Assembly (NCBI GenBank): GCA_020633335.1
Contig: JACKDU010000001.1
Coordinates: 1 to 64,000 of the forward strand
DNA: 64,000 nt
Source: Myxococcales bacterium
GTDB lineage: Bacteria > Myxococcota_A > Polyangia > Nannocystales > Nannocystaceae
Direction: 5' to 3'
Shown here: positions 10,465 through 18,415 of the stretch, one piece after another
How positions within the stretch are numbered: the stretch's first letter is position 1
Layout: each line of letters opens with the position of its first letter
Translations under genes and position numbers: made by a program
Notes under the pieces: model-generated
What the model was told of the DNA's origin: nothing
Databases searched by the model: none
The model's input: only the letters and a program-made list of their open reading frames with translations

Positions 10465-11253
10465 ATGGCCGACCTCTTCAACGTCACCAACCTCGCCAAC
10501 CTCGGCGTCCTCCTCTTCCTCCAGGCCGTCCTCGGCTTCGACAACCTCCTCTACATCTCGATCGAGTCGCAGCGGGCGCCGGCCGAGCACCAGAAGTCGG
10601 TCCGTCGCAACGCGATCCTGATCGCGATCGTCCTCCGCATCGCCATGCTCTTCGCGGTCGTCCACCTCGTCGAGATCTTCAGCGAGCCCTTCTTCCACCT
10701 CGACTTCCCGGGGATCGTCGAGGGCGGCTTCAACTTCTCGGTGCTGGTCTTCCTCGGCGGCGGCGCCTTCATCATGTACACCGCGGTCCGCGAGATCTCG
10801 CACATGCTCTCGCTCGAGCGCCTCGACGCCGACGTCGAGAAGCGCGGGGCCAAGAGCGTCGCCCAGGTGACGGCGATGCTCGTGCTGATGAACCTGATCT
10901 TCTCCTTCGACTCGATCCTCTCGGCCCTGGCGATCACCAAGGTCTTCGCGGTCCTCACCCTGGCGATCATCGGCTCCGGCCTGGCGATGATGGTCCTCGC
11001 CGATCACGTCTCGTCCTTCCTCAAGCGCAACCGGCAGTACGAGGTCCTCGGCCTCTTCATCCTCCTCATCGTCGGCGTCGTCCTCCTCGGCGAGGGCGGC
11101 CACACCGCGCACCTCAAGCTCTTCGGCTACCCGATCGAGCCGCTCTCGAAGACCACCTTCTACTTCTCGATGGCGGTGCTGGTGCTGGTCGACATCGCCC
11201 AGGGGCGCTACCAGAAGAAGCTCTCGAGCGAGCGCAGCGCCCAGGCGGCGTGA
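10465..11253 (+). CDS. TerC family integral membrane protein
   Basis: The 262-residue protein has about seven hydrophobic helices and the TerC hallmark acidic motifs inside membrane segments: GFDNLLYI (~27-34) and, in the second half, FSFDSILSALAIT. TerC/Alx-family proteins are inner-membrane proteins implicated in tellurite resistance and, more recently, in manganese export and metalation of exported proteins. The start at 10465 (MADLFNVTNLANLG) was chosen because it begins just before the first helix; an ATG at 10429 is in frame but adds only an Arg/Pro-rich stretch. No tellurite operon genes (terB, terD, terE) are nearby. It converges with the frameshifted lipoprotein gene, leaving 5 bases between the stops. 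Confidence 0.9.
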   Translation: MADLFNVTNLANLGVLLFLQAVLGFDNLLYISIESQRAPAEHQKSVRRNAILIAIVLRIAMLFAVVHLVEIFSEPFFHLDFPGIVEGGFNFSVLVFLGGGAFIMYTAVREISHMLSLERLDADVEKRGAKSVAQVTAMLVLMNLIFSFDSILSALAITKVFAVLTLAIIGSGLAMMVLADHVSSFLKRNRQYEVLGLFILLIVGVVLLGEGGHTAHLKLFGYPIEPLSKTTFYFSMAVLVLVDIAQGRYQKKLSSERSAQAA

Positions 11254-11258
11254 GGCCC

Positions 11259-11743
11259 TCAGCCGGGGTCGACGCAGGTCGCCGGCGCGTCGCTCGGGAT
11301 CACCAGGGCCGCGCTGAGGTCGCCGTAGCGGACGGTGTACTCGCCGGCGGCGACCGGGCCCGCGCTCGCGCAGGTCGAGGTCACGAGCTCGCACGACGCA
11401 TCGCAGGCGCCCCCGGGACCTCGAAGGCGATCGACGACGTGACGACGATCTCGGCGCCGTTGATCGTGACCTCGCAGGCGTGCTGGAGGTCGCGCTTGCA
11501 GCCGATGCAGCCGTGGTCGACGGCGACGTGGAGGGGCGCGTCGGCGGCGTAGCTCACCGAGGGCGCGCCCTCATGCGGGTACTGGAAGAGCCCGCTCGGG
11601 GCCTCGGGGAGCACGCAGAGAGGGTCCTCATCGGCGCGATCGACCGACTCGCCGCCGACGCAGGCGCCGACCGGGAGGGTGAGGGCCGAGGCGAGCGCGA
11701 GCGCGAGCTTGCGGGTGGCGGTGGCGGCGGCGCGGGACATCAC
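11259..11743 (-). CDS. Small Cys-rich lipoprotein, reading frame broken by a 1-base shift
   Basis: The start is a lipoprotein (MMSRAAATATRKLALALA..GAC), and its frame stays sensible to the sequence IAFEVPG near 11415. It then runs into a nonsense tail (APAMRRASS) and stops at 11381. In the next frame the coding signal resumes at once as ACDASCELVTSTC and ends VIPSDAPATCVDPG with a stop at 11259-11261. The switch falls on a run of five C (11410-11414 on the plus strand). One added base restores a ~161-residue protein with paired cysteines. This is either a sequencing error or a young pseudogene. Function is unknown: a small exported protein, possibly disulphide-rich. It is divergent from the thioredoxin gene. 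Confidence 0.72.
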
Positions 11744-11804
11744 GCCGAGGATACCCCGGGGGCCGCTCGCCTGGGCCGCCCGCCGGCACTATGCTCTCGC
11801 TCGC

Positions 11805-12179
11805 ATGAGCGACGTCGTCCACGAGATCACCACCCAGGAAGAGATCGAGGCCCTGATGACCCCGGAGGGCCCGCCGGCGATCATCGACTTCTGGGCGGCC
11901 TGGTGCGGCCCCTGCAAGATGATGGCGCCGCACTACGAGGCGATCGCGGGCGAGCTCCGCGACGGGCCCGTGCGCTTCTACAAGCTCGACACCGAGAAGT
12001 ACCCCCACCTCTCGGCGGCCTTCAACGTCCGCGCGCTGCCGACCCTCCTGCTGATCCACAAGGGGGAGATCAAGGACGCCCTGGTCGGCGCCCGGCCGGC
12101 CAGCGAGATCCGCAAGAAGGCGGAGTGGCTGGCGAGCAAGGCGACGAGCCGCGGGCTCCTCAGCCGCCTCTTCGGCTGA
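11805..12179 (+). CDS. Thioredoxin-family protein
   Basis: The 124-residue protein is a thioredoxin fold with the canonical active site WCGPC (Trp33, Cys34, Cys37) after IIDFWAA. The cis-proline region is VRALPTLLLI. The end (LASKATSRGLLSRLFG) is basic, and I see no signal peptide, so it is probably cytosolic. It would reduce protein disulphides using thioredoxin reductase. Slightly longer than classical TrxA (~108 residues), it has an N-terminal extension (MSDVVHEITTQEEIEALM) typical of thioredoxin-like family members. The start at 11805 is the only in-frame ATG before the fold; the ATG at 11791 is out of frame. Confidence 0.93.
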   Translation: MSDVVHEITTQEEIEALMTPEGPPAIIDFWAAWCGPCKMMAPHYEAIAGELRDGPVRFYKLDTEKYPHLSAAFNVRALPTLLLIHKGEIKDALVGARPASEIRKKAEWLASKATSRGLLSRLFG

Positions 12180-12281
12180 GCGGCGTTCCGCTCTTCTCTT
12201 CCGGCGTTTCGTCGGCGTCGGTGGCGCTGGGCCCCGAGAGTTGTTGGCTTTTTCGGGCGATTGGCCTATCGACGTGATCGT

Positions 12282-13898
12282 ATGGTGAAGTCGCCCGGTC
12301 TCGTCGCCCTCGCCCTCGCCCTCTCGCTCCCCGCCTGCGCCGGCGGCGACTCGACCCCGGCCGCGCCCGGCTTCCGTCAGCTCAACGAGGCGGTCTTCAA
12401 GCCGAACTGCGCGAGCGCGGCCTGCCACAGCGGGGCGGGGATCGCCGGCCTCAGCTTCGACGACGCCGAGGCGGCCTACGCCTACCTCGTCGACGGGATC
12501 CCGGTGAACGCACCGGCGGCCGAGAAGGGGCTCCGCCTGGTGGCCCCCGGCGATCCCGAGGGCTCCTTCCTCGTCACCAAGATGACGGCGAACAAGACCG
12601 ACCTCGTCCTCCATCGCTTCGGCGCGCCGATGCCGATGGCGGCGACCGAGATCCCGGGCCCCTCGTCGCTGCAGGCGATCCGCGACTGGATCGCCGCCGG
12701 CGCGCCGCTCGACGGCGGCCCGGTGAGCGCCGACCTCCAGGCGCCCGCCGACGGCTACATCGAGTGCGAGGGCGAGACCGAGGAGGCGATGCGCGCCTGC
12801 TTCGGCGACGCCCCCGATCCGAGCGTCGCCCTCCGCCTCTTCACCAAGCCGATGGTGGTCCCGGCGGGGCAGGAGGTCCAGATCTGCAACTACCTCGACG
12901 TGACCACGACCGAGGAGCTCTTCTTCAAGGAGATCCGCGGCGCCCAGTTCCGCGGGGGCCACCACGCCGCGGTCTTCTCGTCGATCGCCCCGAAGGCCGA
13001 TCTCCCGTCGGAGCCCTGCGGCGACGACATGGCCGACCTCCGCTTCGTCGGCGGGGCGGGCGGCTCGGGGATCCAGTTCGCGTCGTTCCCCCCCGGCGTC
13101 GCCCTCCACGTCAGCCCCAACAACCAGCTCGTGATCCAGTCGCACTACATCAACACAAGCGACCAGCCGATCACGGTGATGGACATGGTCGATCTCTACT
13201 ACACGGACCTCGTCGAGAGCCCGACCGTGATCGACCCGATGGCGATCCTCTACGACGATCTGGCGATCCCGCCGGGCGCCGAGGGCTACACGCTGGTGAC
13301 CGAGTGCGTCCTCGAGGAGGACATGGACATCTACATGATGCTCGGCCACACCCACGAGCTCGGCGTGCTCTTCGAGTACGAGCGGGTGCCGGCGGGCTCG
13401 ACCGAGGCCGAGCTCCTCTACCGGGCGACCGACGGCAAGCTCCTCCGCGAGGCGCCCGAGGTCAAGATGTTCGAGGCGCCGCTCGAGTTTCGCGCCGGCG
13501 ACCTCCTGCGGGTGCGCTGCGCCTGGGACAACGACACCGACCACGTCGTCGGCTGGCCCGAGGAGATGTGCGTCGGCCTGGTCTACTACGGCCCGGCCAA
13601 GGGCTGGCTCACCTGCACCCAGAACGACGGCTCGCCGCAGGTGCTCGGCGGCGGCGACGAGGAGGGCTGCGTCGCCGTCGACGCGCCCGGCAACGCCGAG
13701 GGGGTCGGCGAGGCCTGCACGGTCGACGGCGGCGAGTGCGTCGACAACGGGACGGCGACCGTCTGCCTCGCGCAATTCGACGCGCGGGCGAACTTCTGCA
13801 CCTTCTTCAGCTGCACCAGCGACGCCGAGTGCGGCGAGGGGGCGACCTGCGAGGATCAGATGGGCGCGACCCTCTGCATCCCCGCCGAGTGCCTCTGA
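12282..13898 (+). CDS. Lipoprotein with C-x4-CH heme-like motif and copper type II monooxygenase-like fold
   Basis: The 538-residue lipoprotein (LPAC, Cys19) begins with a cytochrome-like region with Cys43-x4-Cys48-His49 (NCASAACHS), an extended version of the c-type heme site. A larger region follows that resembles copper type II ascorbate-dependent (PHM/DBM-like) monooxygenases: GGHHAAVF (~226-233), QSHYIN (~286) and MLGHTHELGV (~351-360) supply candidate His and Met copper ligands. The last ~70 residues form a Cys-rich module (CTVDGGECV..CLAQF..CTFFSCTSDAEC). Related myxobacterial proteins with this order are common but uncharacterised. Whether the C-x4-CH site binds heme is unproven. A TTG at 12261 is also in frame, but the ATG gives a clean signal peptide. 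Confidence 0.78.
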   Translation: MVKSPGLVALALALSLPACAGGDSTPAAPGFRQLNEAVFKPNCASAACHSGAGIAGLSFDDAEAAYAYLVDGIPVNAPAAEKGLRLVAPGDPEGSFLVTKMTANKTDLVLHRFGAPMPMAATEIPGPSSLQAIRDWIAAGAPLDGGPVSADLQAPADGYIECEGETEEAMRACFGDAPDPSVALRLFTKPMVVPAGQEVQICNYLDVTTTEELFFKEIRGAQFRGGHHAAVFSSIAPKADLPSEPCGDDMADLRFVGGAGGSGIQFASFPPGVALHVSPNNQLVIQSHYINTSDQPITVMDMVDLYYTDLVESPTVIDPMAILYDDLAIPPGAEGYTLVTECVLEEDMDIYMMLGHTHELGVLFEYERVPAGSTEAELLYRATDGKLLREAPEVKMFEAPLEFRAGDLLRVRCAWDNDTDHVVGWPEEMCVGLVYYGPAKGWLTCTQNDGSPQVLGGGDEEGCVAVDAPGNAEGVGEACTVDGGECVDNGTATVCLAQFDARANFCTFFSCTSDAECGEGATCEDQMGATLCIPAECL

Positions 13899-13923
13899 TC
13901 GCGCGGGTCTGGGCGCGCTCGCC

Positions 13924-14700
13924 TCAGCCCGGCTGGTAGCAGCCTGACCGAAGGGTCAGGACCTCGTAGCCGTGCTCGGTCACCAGGATCGTGTGCTCGG
14001 CCTGGGCCGAGAGGCGGCGGTCGCGGGTGACCGCGGTCCAGCCGTCGCCGAGGATGTCGCACTCGTGGGTGCCCTCGTTGATCATCGGCTCGATCGTGAA
14101 GGTCATCCCCGGCTTCATCCGCAGGCCGGTGCCGCGGCGGCCGCGGTGGGAGACCTGCGGCGCCATGTGGAACTCGCGGCCGATGCCGTGGCCGCAGAAG
14201 GCGTCGACCACCCCGTAGCCGTGCTTGCGGCCGGCGAAGTCGTAGATCGCCGCGCCGATGTCGCCGATCCGCTTGCCCGGGCCGACCTCGGCGATCCCCA
14301 GCCAGAGCGAGCGGCGGGTGACGTCGATCAGCTTGCTCGCCGCCGGCGAGGCCTCACCGCCGACCACGAACATGTCGGAGCAGTCGCCGAAGTAGCCGTC
14401 GAGCGTGGTCGTGATGTCGATGTTGATGATGTCACCCTCGCGGAGGGTCTGGCTCCCCGGGATCCCGTGGCAGATCACCTCGTTGATCGAGGTGCAGATC
14501 GACTTCGGGAAGCCGTGGTAGTTGAGCGGCGAGGGGTAGGCGCCGGCCTTGACGATGAACTCGTGGCAGAGCCGGTTGAGCTCCTCGGTCGTCACCCCCG
14601 GCTGGACGAAGGGCTCGATGTACTCGAGGACGCTGGCCGCGAGGCGACAGGTCGCCCGCATCTTCTCGATGTCTGACTTGCTCTTGATCTCGACCGCCAC
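13924..14700 (-). CDS. map: Methionine aminopeptidase, type I
   Basis: The 258-residue protein matches type I methionine aminopeptidase. Features are HGFPKSICTSINEVICHGIP, the metal ligands in INIDITTTLDGYFGDCSD (two Asp), His in GHGIGREFHMAPQV, Glu in TIEPMI and Glu in AEHTILVT. It removes the initiator Met from nascent proteins in the cytosol using two divalent metals. There is no N-terminal zinc-binding extension. The sequence ends normally (VLTLRSGCYQPG). It is transcribed divergently from the ArsA-like ATPase, with 188 bases between the two starts, and converges with the copper monooxygenase-like gene (25-base gap). Confidence 0.96.
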   Translation of the reverse strand: MAVEIKSKSDIEKMRATCRLAASVLEYIEPFVQPGVTTEELNRLCHEFIVKAGAYPSPLNYHGFPKSICTSINEVICHGIPGSQTLREGDIINIDITTTLDGYFGDCSDMFVVGGEASPAASKLIDVTRRSLWLGIAEVGPGKRIGDIGAAIYDFAGRKHGYGVVDAFCGHGIGREFHMAPQVSHRGRRGTGLRMKPGMTFTIEPMINEGTHECDILGDGWTAVTRDRRLSAQAEHTILVTEHGYEVLTLRSGCYQPG

Positions 14701-14888
14701 ACGGATCCATCGCTCGCCCGCTGACCTCCCCAGGGGTGGACTGCGCCGTGGGCGCAGGGGGGCGCGGGTCGAGCGGGGGAAGAATTGTCACGGCGTCAGG
14801 TTCGGTCAAGGGCCGGGCTCGGACCGCGAGAACGGGCCAGGTCACATGGTGGAAGTCAAGGGCGACCCGTGGCAGGCTCCAGCGGCCC

Positions 14889-15851
14889 ATGACCCCCCCT
14901 GCGTCGCCCGCCGCCGCGCTCGAGGCCCTCGCTCGTCGGCGACTCCTGATCGTCAGCGGCAAGGGCGGGGTCGGCCGAACGGCGGTCGCGGCGATGCTCG
15001 GTCGGGCCCTCGCGCGCCAGGGACGCCGGGTGCTGGTGGCGACGGTCGGCCCCGACGATCGCCTCGCGTGGATGCTGGGGGCGCGCACCCTCGAGAGCAC
15101 GCCGCAGGCGGTCGAGGGCTCGCTCTTCGTCCAGCGCGTGGTCCCGCAGGTGTGCATCCGTGAGTACGGCGCGCTGGTGATCGGCAGCGATCGCCTCGCC
15201 TCGGCGGTCTTCGACAACAAGCTGATGCGCCGCCTCTTCCGGACGATCCCCGGGCTCGACGACTTCGCGGTCCTCGGCAAGCTCTGGCACGAGGCCTGTC
15301 GGGCGAAGACCTTCGACACCGTGATCTTCGACGGGCCGGCGACCGGTCACCTCCCCTACGCGCTCGGCCTCCCGCGGACGATCCTCCGGACGATCAGCGT
15401 CGGCCCGCTCCACAAGGAGGCCCAGCTCATGCAGTCGTGCCTCGAGGATCCCGCCCAGATCGCGGCGGTCCTCGTCGGCCTCCCCGACCGCTGGCCGCTC
15501 ACCGAGCTGAGTGAGCTCGCGGCGGTGCTCCGCGCCGATCTCAAGGTGGCGATCGCCGCGATCTTCATCAACGGGCTCTGGCCCGACGGGCTCCCCGAGC
15601 TCGCGCCGCCGGCGGCCGCCGACGATCCGGCGGGGACGGTCGCGCCGGTCTTCGCCGCGATCACGACGATGGCCGGTCAGCGGGCGCGGCAGGACGAGGG
15701 GATCGCCGCCTGGCGCTCCGCCGAGCCCGACGCCGGGCGGAGCTCGTCGGCGGTCCTCACCCTCCCGTGGCGCTGGCAGGGCCTCGACGGCGTCGCGGCG
15801 ATCGACGAGCTGGTCGCCCAGATCGCCGCGGTCGCGGATCCGGGGCGGTGA
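14889..15851 (+). CDS. ArsA/Get3-like ATPase with altered P-loop (signature Lys kept, P-loop Lys replaced by Arg)
   Basis: The 320-residue protein belongs to the ArsA/Get3 branch of SIMIBI ATPases. The nucleotide loop is SGKGGVGRTAV: the deviant signature lysine (Lys25) is present, but the lysine that normally contacts ATP phosphates is Arg30. The switch region IFDGPATGHLPYAL corresponds to the DTAPTGH motif of ArsA/Get3. No transmembrane helix is seen. Family members act as dimers in which the signature Lys reaches across to the partner's ATP. A second family member with the opposite defect lies at 16456-17595, so a heterodimer is a reasonable inference. The start at 14889 places the P-loop at the usual distance. 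An arsenite operon is not present, so the symbol arsA is not used. Confidence 0.87.
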   Translation: MTPPASPAAALEALARRRLLIVSGKGGVGRTAVAAMLGRALARQGRRVLVATVGPDDRLAWMLGARTLESTPQAVEGSLFVQRVVPQVCIREYGALVIGSDRLASAVFDNKLMRRLFRTIPGLDDFAVLGKLWHEACRAKTFDTVIFDGPATGHLPYALGLPRTILRTISVGPLHKEAQLMQSCLEDPAQIAAVLVGLPDRWPLTELSELAAVLRADLKVAIAAIFINGLWPDGLPELAPPAAADDPAGTVAPVFAAITTMAGQRARQDEGIAAWRSAEPDAGRSSSAVLTLPWRWQGLDGVAAIDELVAQIAAVADPGR

Positions 15852-15895
15852 TCGGGGTCGATCGAGCGATGCTCCGCGGCGGGTTCGCGGGCCGC

Positions 15896-16434
15896 CTAGG
15901 CGCCCTCGAGCTTGAGCTCGAGCTCGCAGAGGAGCTGACCGGCCTCGACGGTGTCGCCCTGGGAGACCGCGAGGCGCTTGATGACGCCGGCCGCGGCCGC
16001 GTACATCTCGTTCTCCATCTTCATCGCCTCGACGATGATCACGGCCGCGCCCTTCTCGACGGCCTCGCCCTCGGCGACCAGGATGCGGACCACCCGGCCG
16101 GGCATCGGCGCCTTGATCTTCGAGGCCGCCGCCCCGCCGGCGCCGCCGGCCGCGAGCGCGGCCGCGAGGGCCGCGGCCTGGGCGGTCTGGACCTCGAGCG
16201 CGACCCCCTGCCGGGGACGTGGGCGCTCTGCGGCCACTCCTGGCCGTCGAGGGTGACGCAGCGGTGGGCGCCGCCGCGCAGCGAGCGGACGACGAGGGCG
16301 CCGCCCGGGGCCCGGAGGACCTCGAAGTCCTCGCCGTCGACCTGCACCCGCGGAGCTGCGCCGCCGCTCGAGATCTCGACGCGGGCCTGGTGCGCCCGCT
16401 CGCCGATACGGATATGAAAGCTCTGACCGGCCAT
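15896..16434 (-). CDS. Biotin carboxyl carrier-type protein, frame broken by a 1-base shift
   Basis: The C-terminal part (frame ending at 15896) is a clear biotinyl domain: KIKAPMPGRVVRI, then VIIVEAMKMENEM with the biotinylated Lys in AMKM, then GQLLCELELKLEG. The N-terminal part begins at the ATG at 16432-16434 (MAGQSFHIRIGERAHQARV) and continues to DGQEWPQSAHVPG in a different frame. The two frames meet at a run of five C (16204-16208, plus strand). One added base joins them as SAHVPGRGVALEVQTAQ and gives a ~179-residue carrier with an Ala/Gly-rich linker. Such proteins carry carboxybiotin in acyl-CoA carboxylases or decarboxylases. Its start is only 21 bases from the divergent ATPase start. 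A sequence error is likelier than decay. Confidence 0.82.
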
Positions 16435-16455
16435 CGCCGCCCGGAAGACTAAGCG

Positions 16456-17595
16456 ATGCACGCGAACCCGTCCACGTCCGATCCTCTCCGCCACGCCCAG
16501 CCGCAGCGGCAGCTCGTCCTCTGCGTCGGCCCCGGCGGGGTCGGCAAGACGACGACCGCGGCGACCCTGGCCCTGGCGGCGGCGGTCGGCGGCAAGAAGG
16601 TGCTGGTGGTCACGATCGACCCCTCGCGCCGCCTCGGCCAGGCGCTCGGCTTCGAGAACGCGCGGGCCGGGGCCGAGCTGCCGGTCGAGAGCCCCGCGCT
16701 GGCCGCCAGCAGCGGCTCGCTCCACGCGCTCCTCCTCGACGGTCGCGTGGTCTTTGACCGCCTGGTCCGCGCCTACGCCAGCAGCCCCGAGCAGGCGGCG
16801 GCGATCGTCGGCAACCCGATCTACCGGGCGACCACCGAGAACCTCGGCGGCGCCCTCGAGTACGCGGCGATCGCCCAGCTCCAGCTCCTCCACGCCGAGG
16901 GCCGCTACGACCTCATCGTCCTCGACACCCCGCCGACCGCCAACGCCCTCGACTTCCTGGCGGCGCCCGAGCGGATCGGCGAGCTCGTCAACAACCCGGC
17001 GACCCGCCTCCTCACCGGCGGCGGCAAGCTCGGCTCGAAGATCCTCGGGATCGGCAACGGGATCGTCCTCAAGACCCTGGCGAAGATCGGCGGCGGCGAC
17101 TTCCTCACCGATCTGGGGGCCTTCCTCCGCGACTTCTCCGAGGTCCTCGAGGCCTACCGCAGCCGCGCCGGCGACTTCTCCGAGCTCCTCACCTCGGCGG
17201 ATTGCGGGGTGATCCTGACGACCTCGGCGTCGCCCTTCAGCGTCCGCGAGGCGCTGCAATTCCTCGGGGTCCTCGTCGAGCGCGGCCTCCGGGTCGACGG
17301 GGTGATCCTCAACCGCGTGCTCCCGCCCTTCGCGCCGCTGCCGGCGAGCGAGCTCCTGCGACCGGCGCTCGTCCACCAGCTCGGCGAGGCCGCCTGCGAG
17401 CCGGCGCTCGCCCGGATCACCCGCGCCTACGCCGGCCTCCGGGCCGAGGGCGAGCGCGGCCTCGAGGCCGTCCGGGCGATCGCCCAGGCCTTCCCCGACC
17501 TCCGGATCTGGGCGCTCCCCCGCGAGGAGCCGCCGCCGACCTCGCTCGACGATCTCCACCGCCTGGGGCAGCTCTTCGTGGCGCTGCGCGGCTAG
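16456..17595 (+). CDS. ArsA/Get3-like ATPase with altered P-loop (P-loop Lys kept, signature Lys replaced by Pro)
   Basis: The 379-residue protein is the second ArsA/Get3-type ATPase of the window. Its loop reads VGPGGVGKTTTA: Lys31 of the P-loop is present, but the position of the signature lysine is Pro26. Other motifs are VVTIDPSRRLGQALGF and the switch IVLDTPPTANALDFL. The middle is enriched in Gly/Leu (TRLLTGGGKLGSKILGIGNG), which may be the helical substrate-binding insert. It has no membrane helix. The substitution is the mirror image of that in the paralogue at 14889-15851, implying one composite active site if they pair. Paired Get3-like ATPases are known in other phyla, for example mycobacteria, as I recall. 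It is divergent from the biotin carrier gene. Confidence 0.88.
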   Translation: MHANPSTSDPLRHAQPQRQLVLCVGPGGVGKTTTAATLALAAAVGGKKVLVVTIDPSRRLGQALGFENARAGAELPVESPALAASSGSLHALLLDGRVVFDRLVRAYASSPEQAAAIVGNPIYRATTENLGGALEYAAIAQLQLLHAEGRYDLIVLDTPPTANALDFLAAPERIGELVNNPATRLLTGGGKLGSKILGIGNGIVLKTLAKIGGGDFLTDLGAFLRDFSEVLEAYRSRAGDFSELLTSADCGVILTTSASPFSVREALQFLGVLVERGLRVDGVILNRVLPPFAPLPASELLRPALVHQLGEAACEPALARITRAYAGLRAEGERGLEAVRAIAQAFPDLRIWALPREEPPPTSLDDLHRLGQLFVALRG

Positions 17596-17623
17596 CCGGC
17601 CGCGCTGTCGCGGCGCTCGCGAG

Positions 17624-17653
17624 GAGCGCGAGCGACCCGCGTCGCTCGCGCTC
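17624..17653. terminator. Perfect 12-bp inverted repeat between convergent genes
   Basis: Arms GAGCGCGAGCGA (17624-17635) and TCGCTCGCGCTC (17642-17653) are fully complementary around a 6-base loop. It sits between the stop of the ATPase gene and the stop of the convergent diheme lipoprotein gene. No U-tract follows on either strand, so it would be a hairpin-only terminator of the kind suspected in GC-rich genomes. It directly follows a smaller hairpin (17656-17673) at the 3' end of the lipoprotein gene. Confidence 0.55.
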
Positions 17654-17655
17654 AT

Positions 17656-17673
17656 CCTGTCCAAGGAGACAGG
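17656..17673 (-). terminator. Small hairpin after lipoprotein gene (CCTGTC-N6-GACAGG)
   Basis: The 18-base sequence has arms CCTGTC and GACAGG with a 6-base loop, 6 bases after the stop of the diheme lipoprotein gene. Nearly the same hairpin (16 of 18 bases identical) is found at the end of another lipoprotein gene at 61673-61690, and there too it is followed by a large inverted repeat. This suggests a recurring 3'-end element. Confidence 0.45.
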
Positions 17674-17679
17674 TCTGGA

Positions 17680-18363
17680 TCAGGGCGCGATGATCCGACC
17701 GGGGGCGTTGTTCGCCCCGGCCTCGCTGTGGCAGGAGTTGCAGTCGCCGGTGGCCTGCTCGGCCGCCATCGCCAGCTCCATCCCGCCGCGCTTCACCTTG
17801 GCCTTGACCGGGAACATGATCGGCGGGTTCTCCTCGAGGTCGTAGAAGAAGTTGCCGGCGCTGTTGACCGAGAGGTTGATGACCTGGTTGTCGGCGGTCG
17901 TGATCTCCACGGTCACCGGGCCGTCGGCGTTGGTGATCCCGTTGCAGTCGTCGGGCTCGTGGAGGGTCGGGTAGACGGTGCCGGCGATCGCCAGGCGGCC
18001 GACGATGTCCTCGCCGACCTGCTTGTCGTGGCAGGTCAGGCAGGCGCCGCCCGGGTGCATGAGCGGCGACTCGAGATCACCCATCGTCCAGTAGGTCTTC
18101 GAGGTGCAGCCGTCGGCGCCGGCGGTGTCGGTGTCGACCCCACCTGACGAGCCGGCGCTGTCGGAGGCCGAGCCCGAGTTGTCGGTCGCGCTGCCGCTGG
18201 CGCTGCCGCTGCTGCCGCTGCCGCCGCTGGTCGCGTCGCCGGTGCTGGCGGAGGCGCTGCCGCTCTCGCTGCCGGTGCCGTCGTCACCACAGCCACCCAT
18301 GAGGAGCACAAGGCCGGCGAGGGCGCCGGCGAATCGAAGCTTCGAAGCAATAACCCTGGACAT
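17680..18363 (-). CDS. Diheme c-type lipoprotein
   Basis: The 227-residue lipoprotein (LLMGGC, Cys25) has a long Gly/Ser/Ala/Thr/Asp linker (~26-85). A compact domain follows with two CxxCH heme sites: CLTCH near residue 105 and CNSCH near 207. The second lies only ~20 residues from the end (AGANNAPGRIIAP). The region between the sites contains GTVYPTLHEPDDC and a beta-rich stretch (VEITTADNQVINLSV), like a small carboxypeptidase-regulatory fold. It is probably an electron carrier attached to a cell-envelope membrane. No cytochrome maturation genes are close. Two stacked hairpins follow the stop. Confidence 0.83.
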   Translation of the reverse strand: MSRVIASKLRFAGALAGLVLLMGGCGDDGTGSESGSASASTGDATSGGSGSSGSASGSATDNSGSASDSAGSSGGVDTDTAGADGCTSKTYWTMGDLESPLMHPGGACLTCHDKQVGEDIVGRLAIAGTVYPTLHEPDDCNGITNADGPVTVEITTADNQVINLSVNSAGNFFYDLEENPPIMFPVKAKVKRGGMELAMAAEQATGDCNSCHSEAGANNAPGRIIAP

Positions 18364-18415
18364 GGCAGGATAATAGCCCTTCCCTCGGGGCGTACGAGTG
18401 TTTTTCGCGGCGCCG

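Noticed and set aside
12261..12281. TTG start for the copper monooxygenase-like gene
   Set aside because: It adds seven residues before a complete lipoprotein signal; the ATG at 12282 gives the normal N-terminus.
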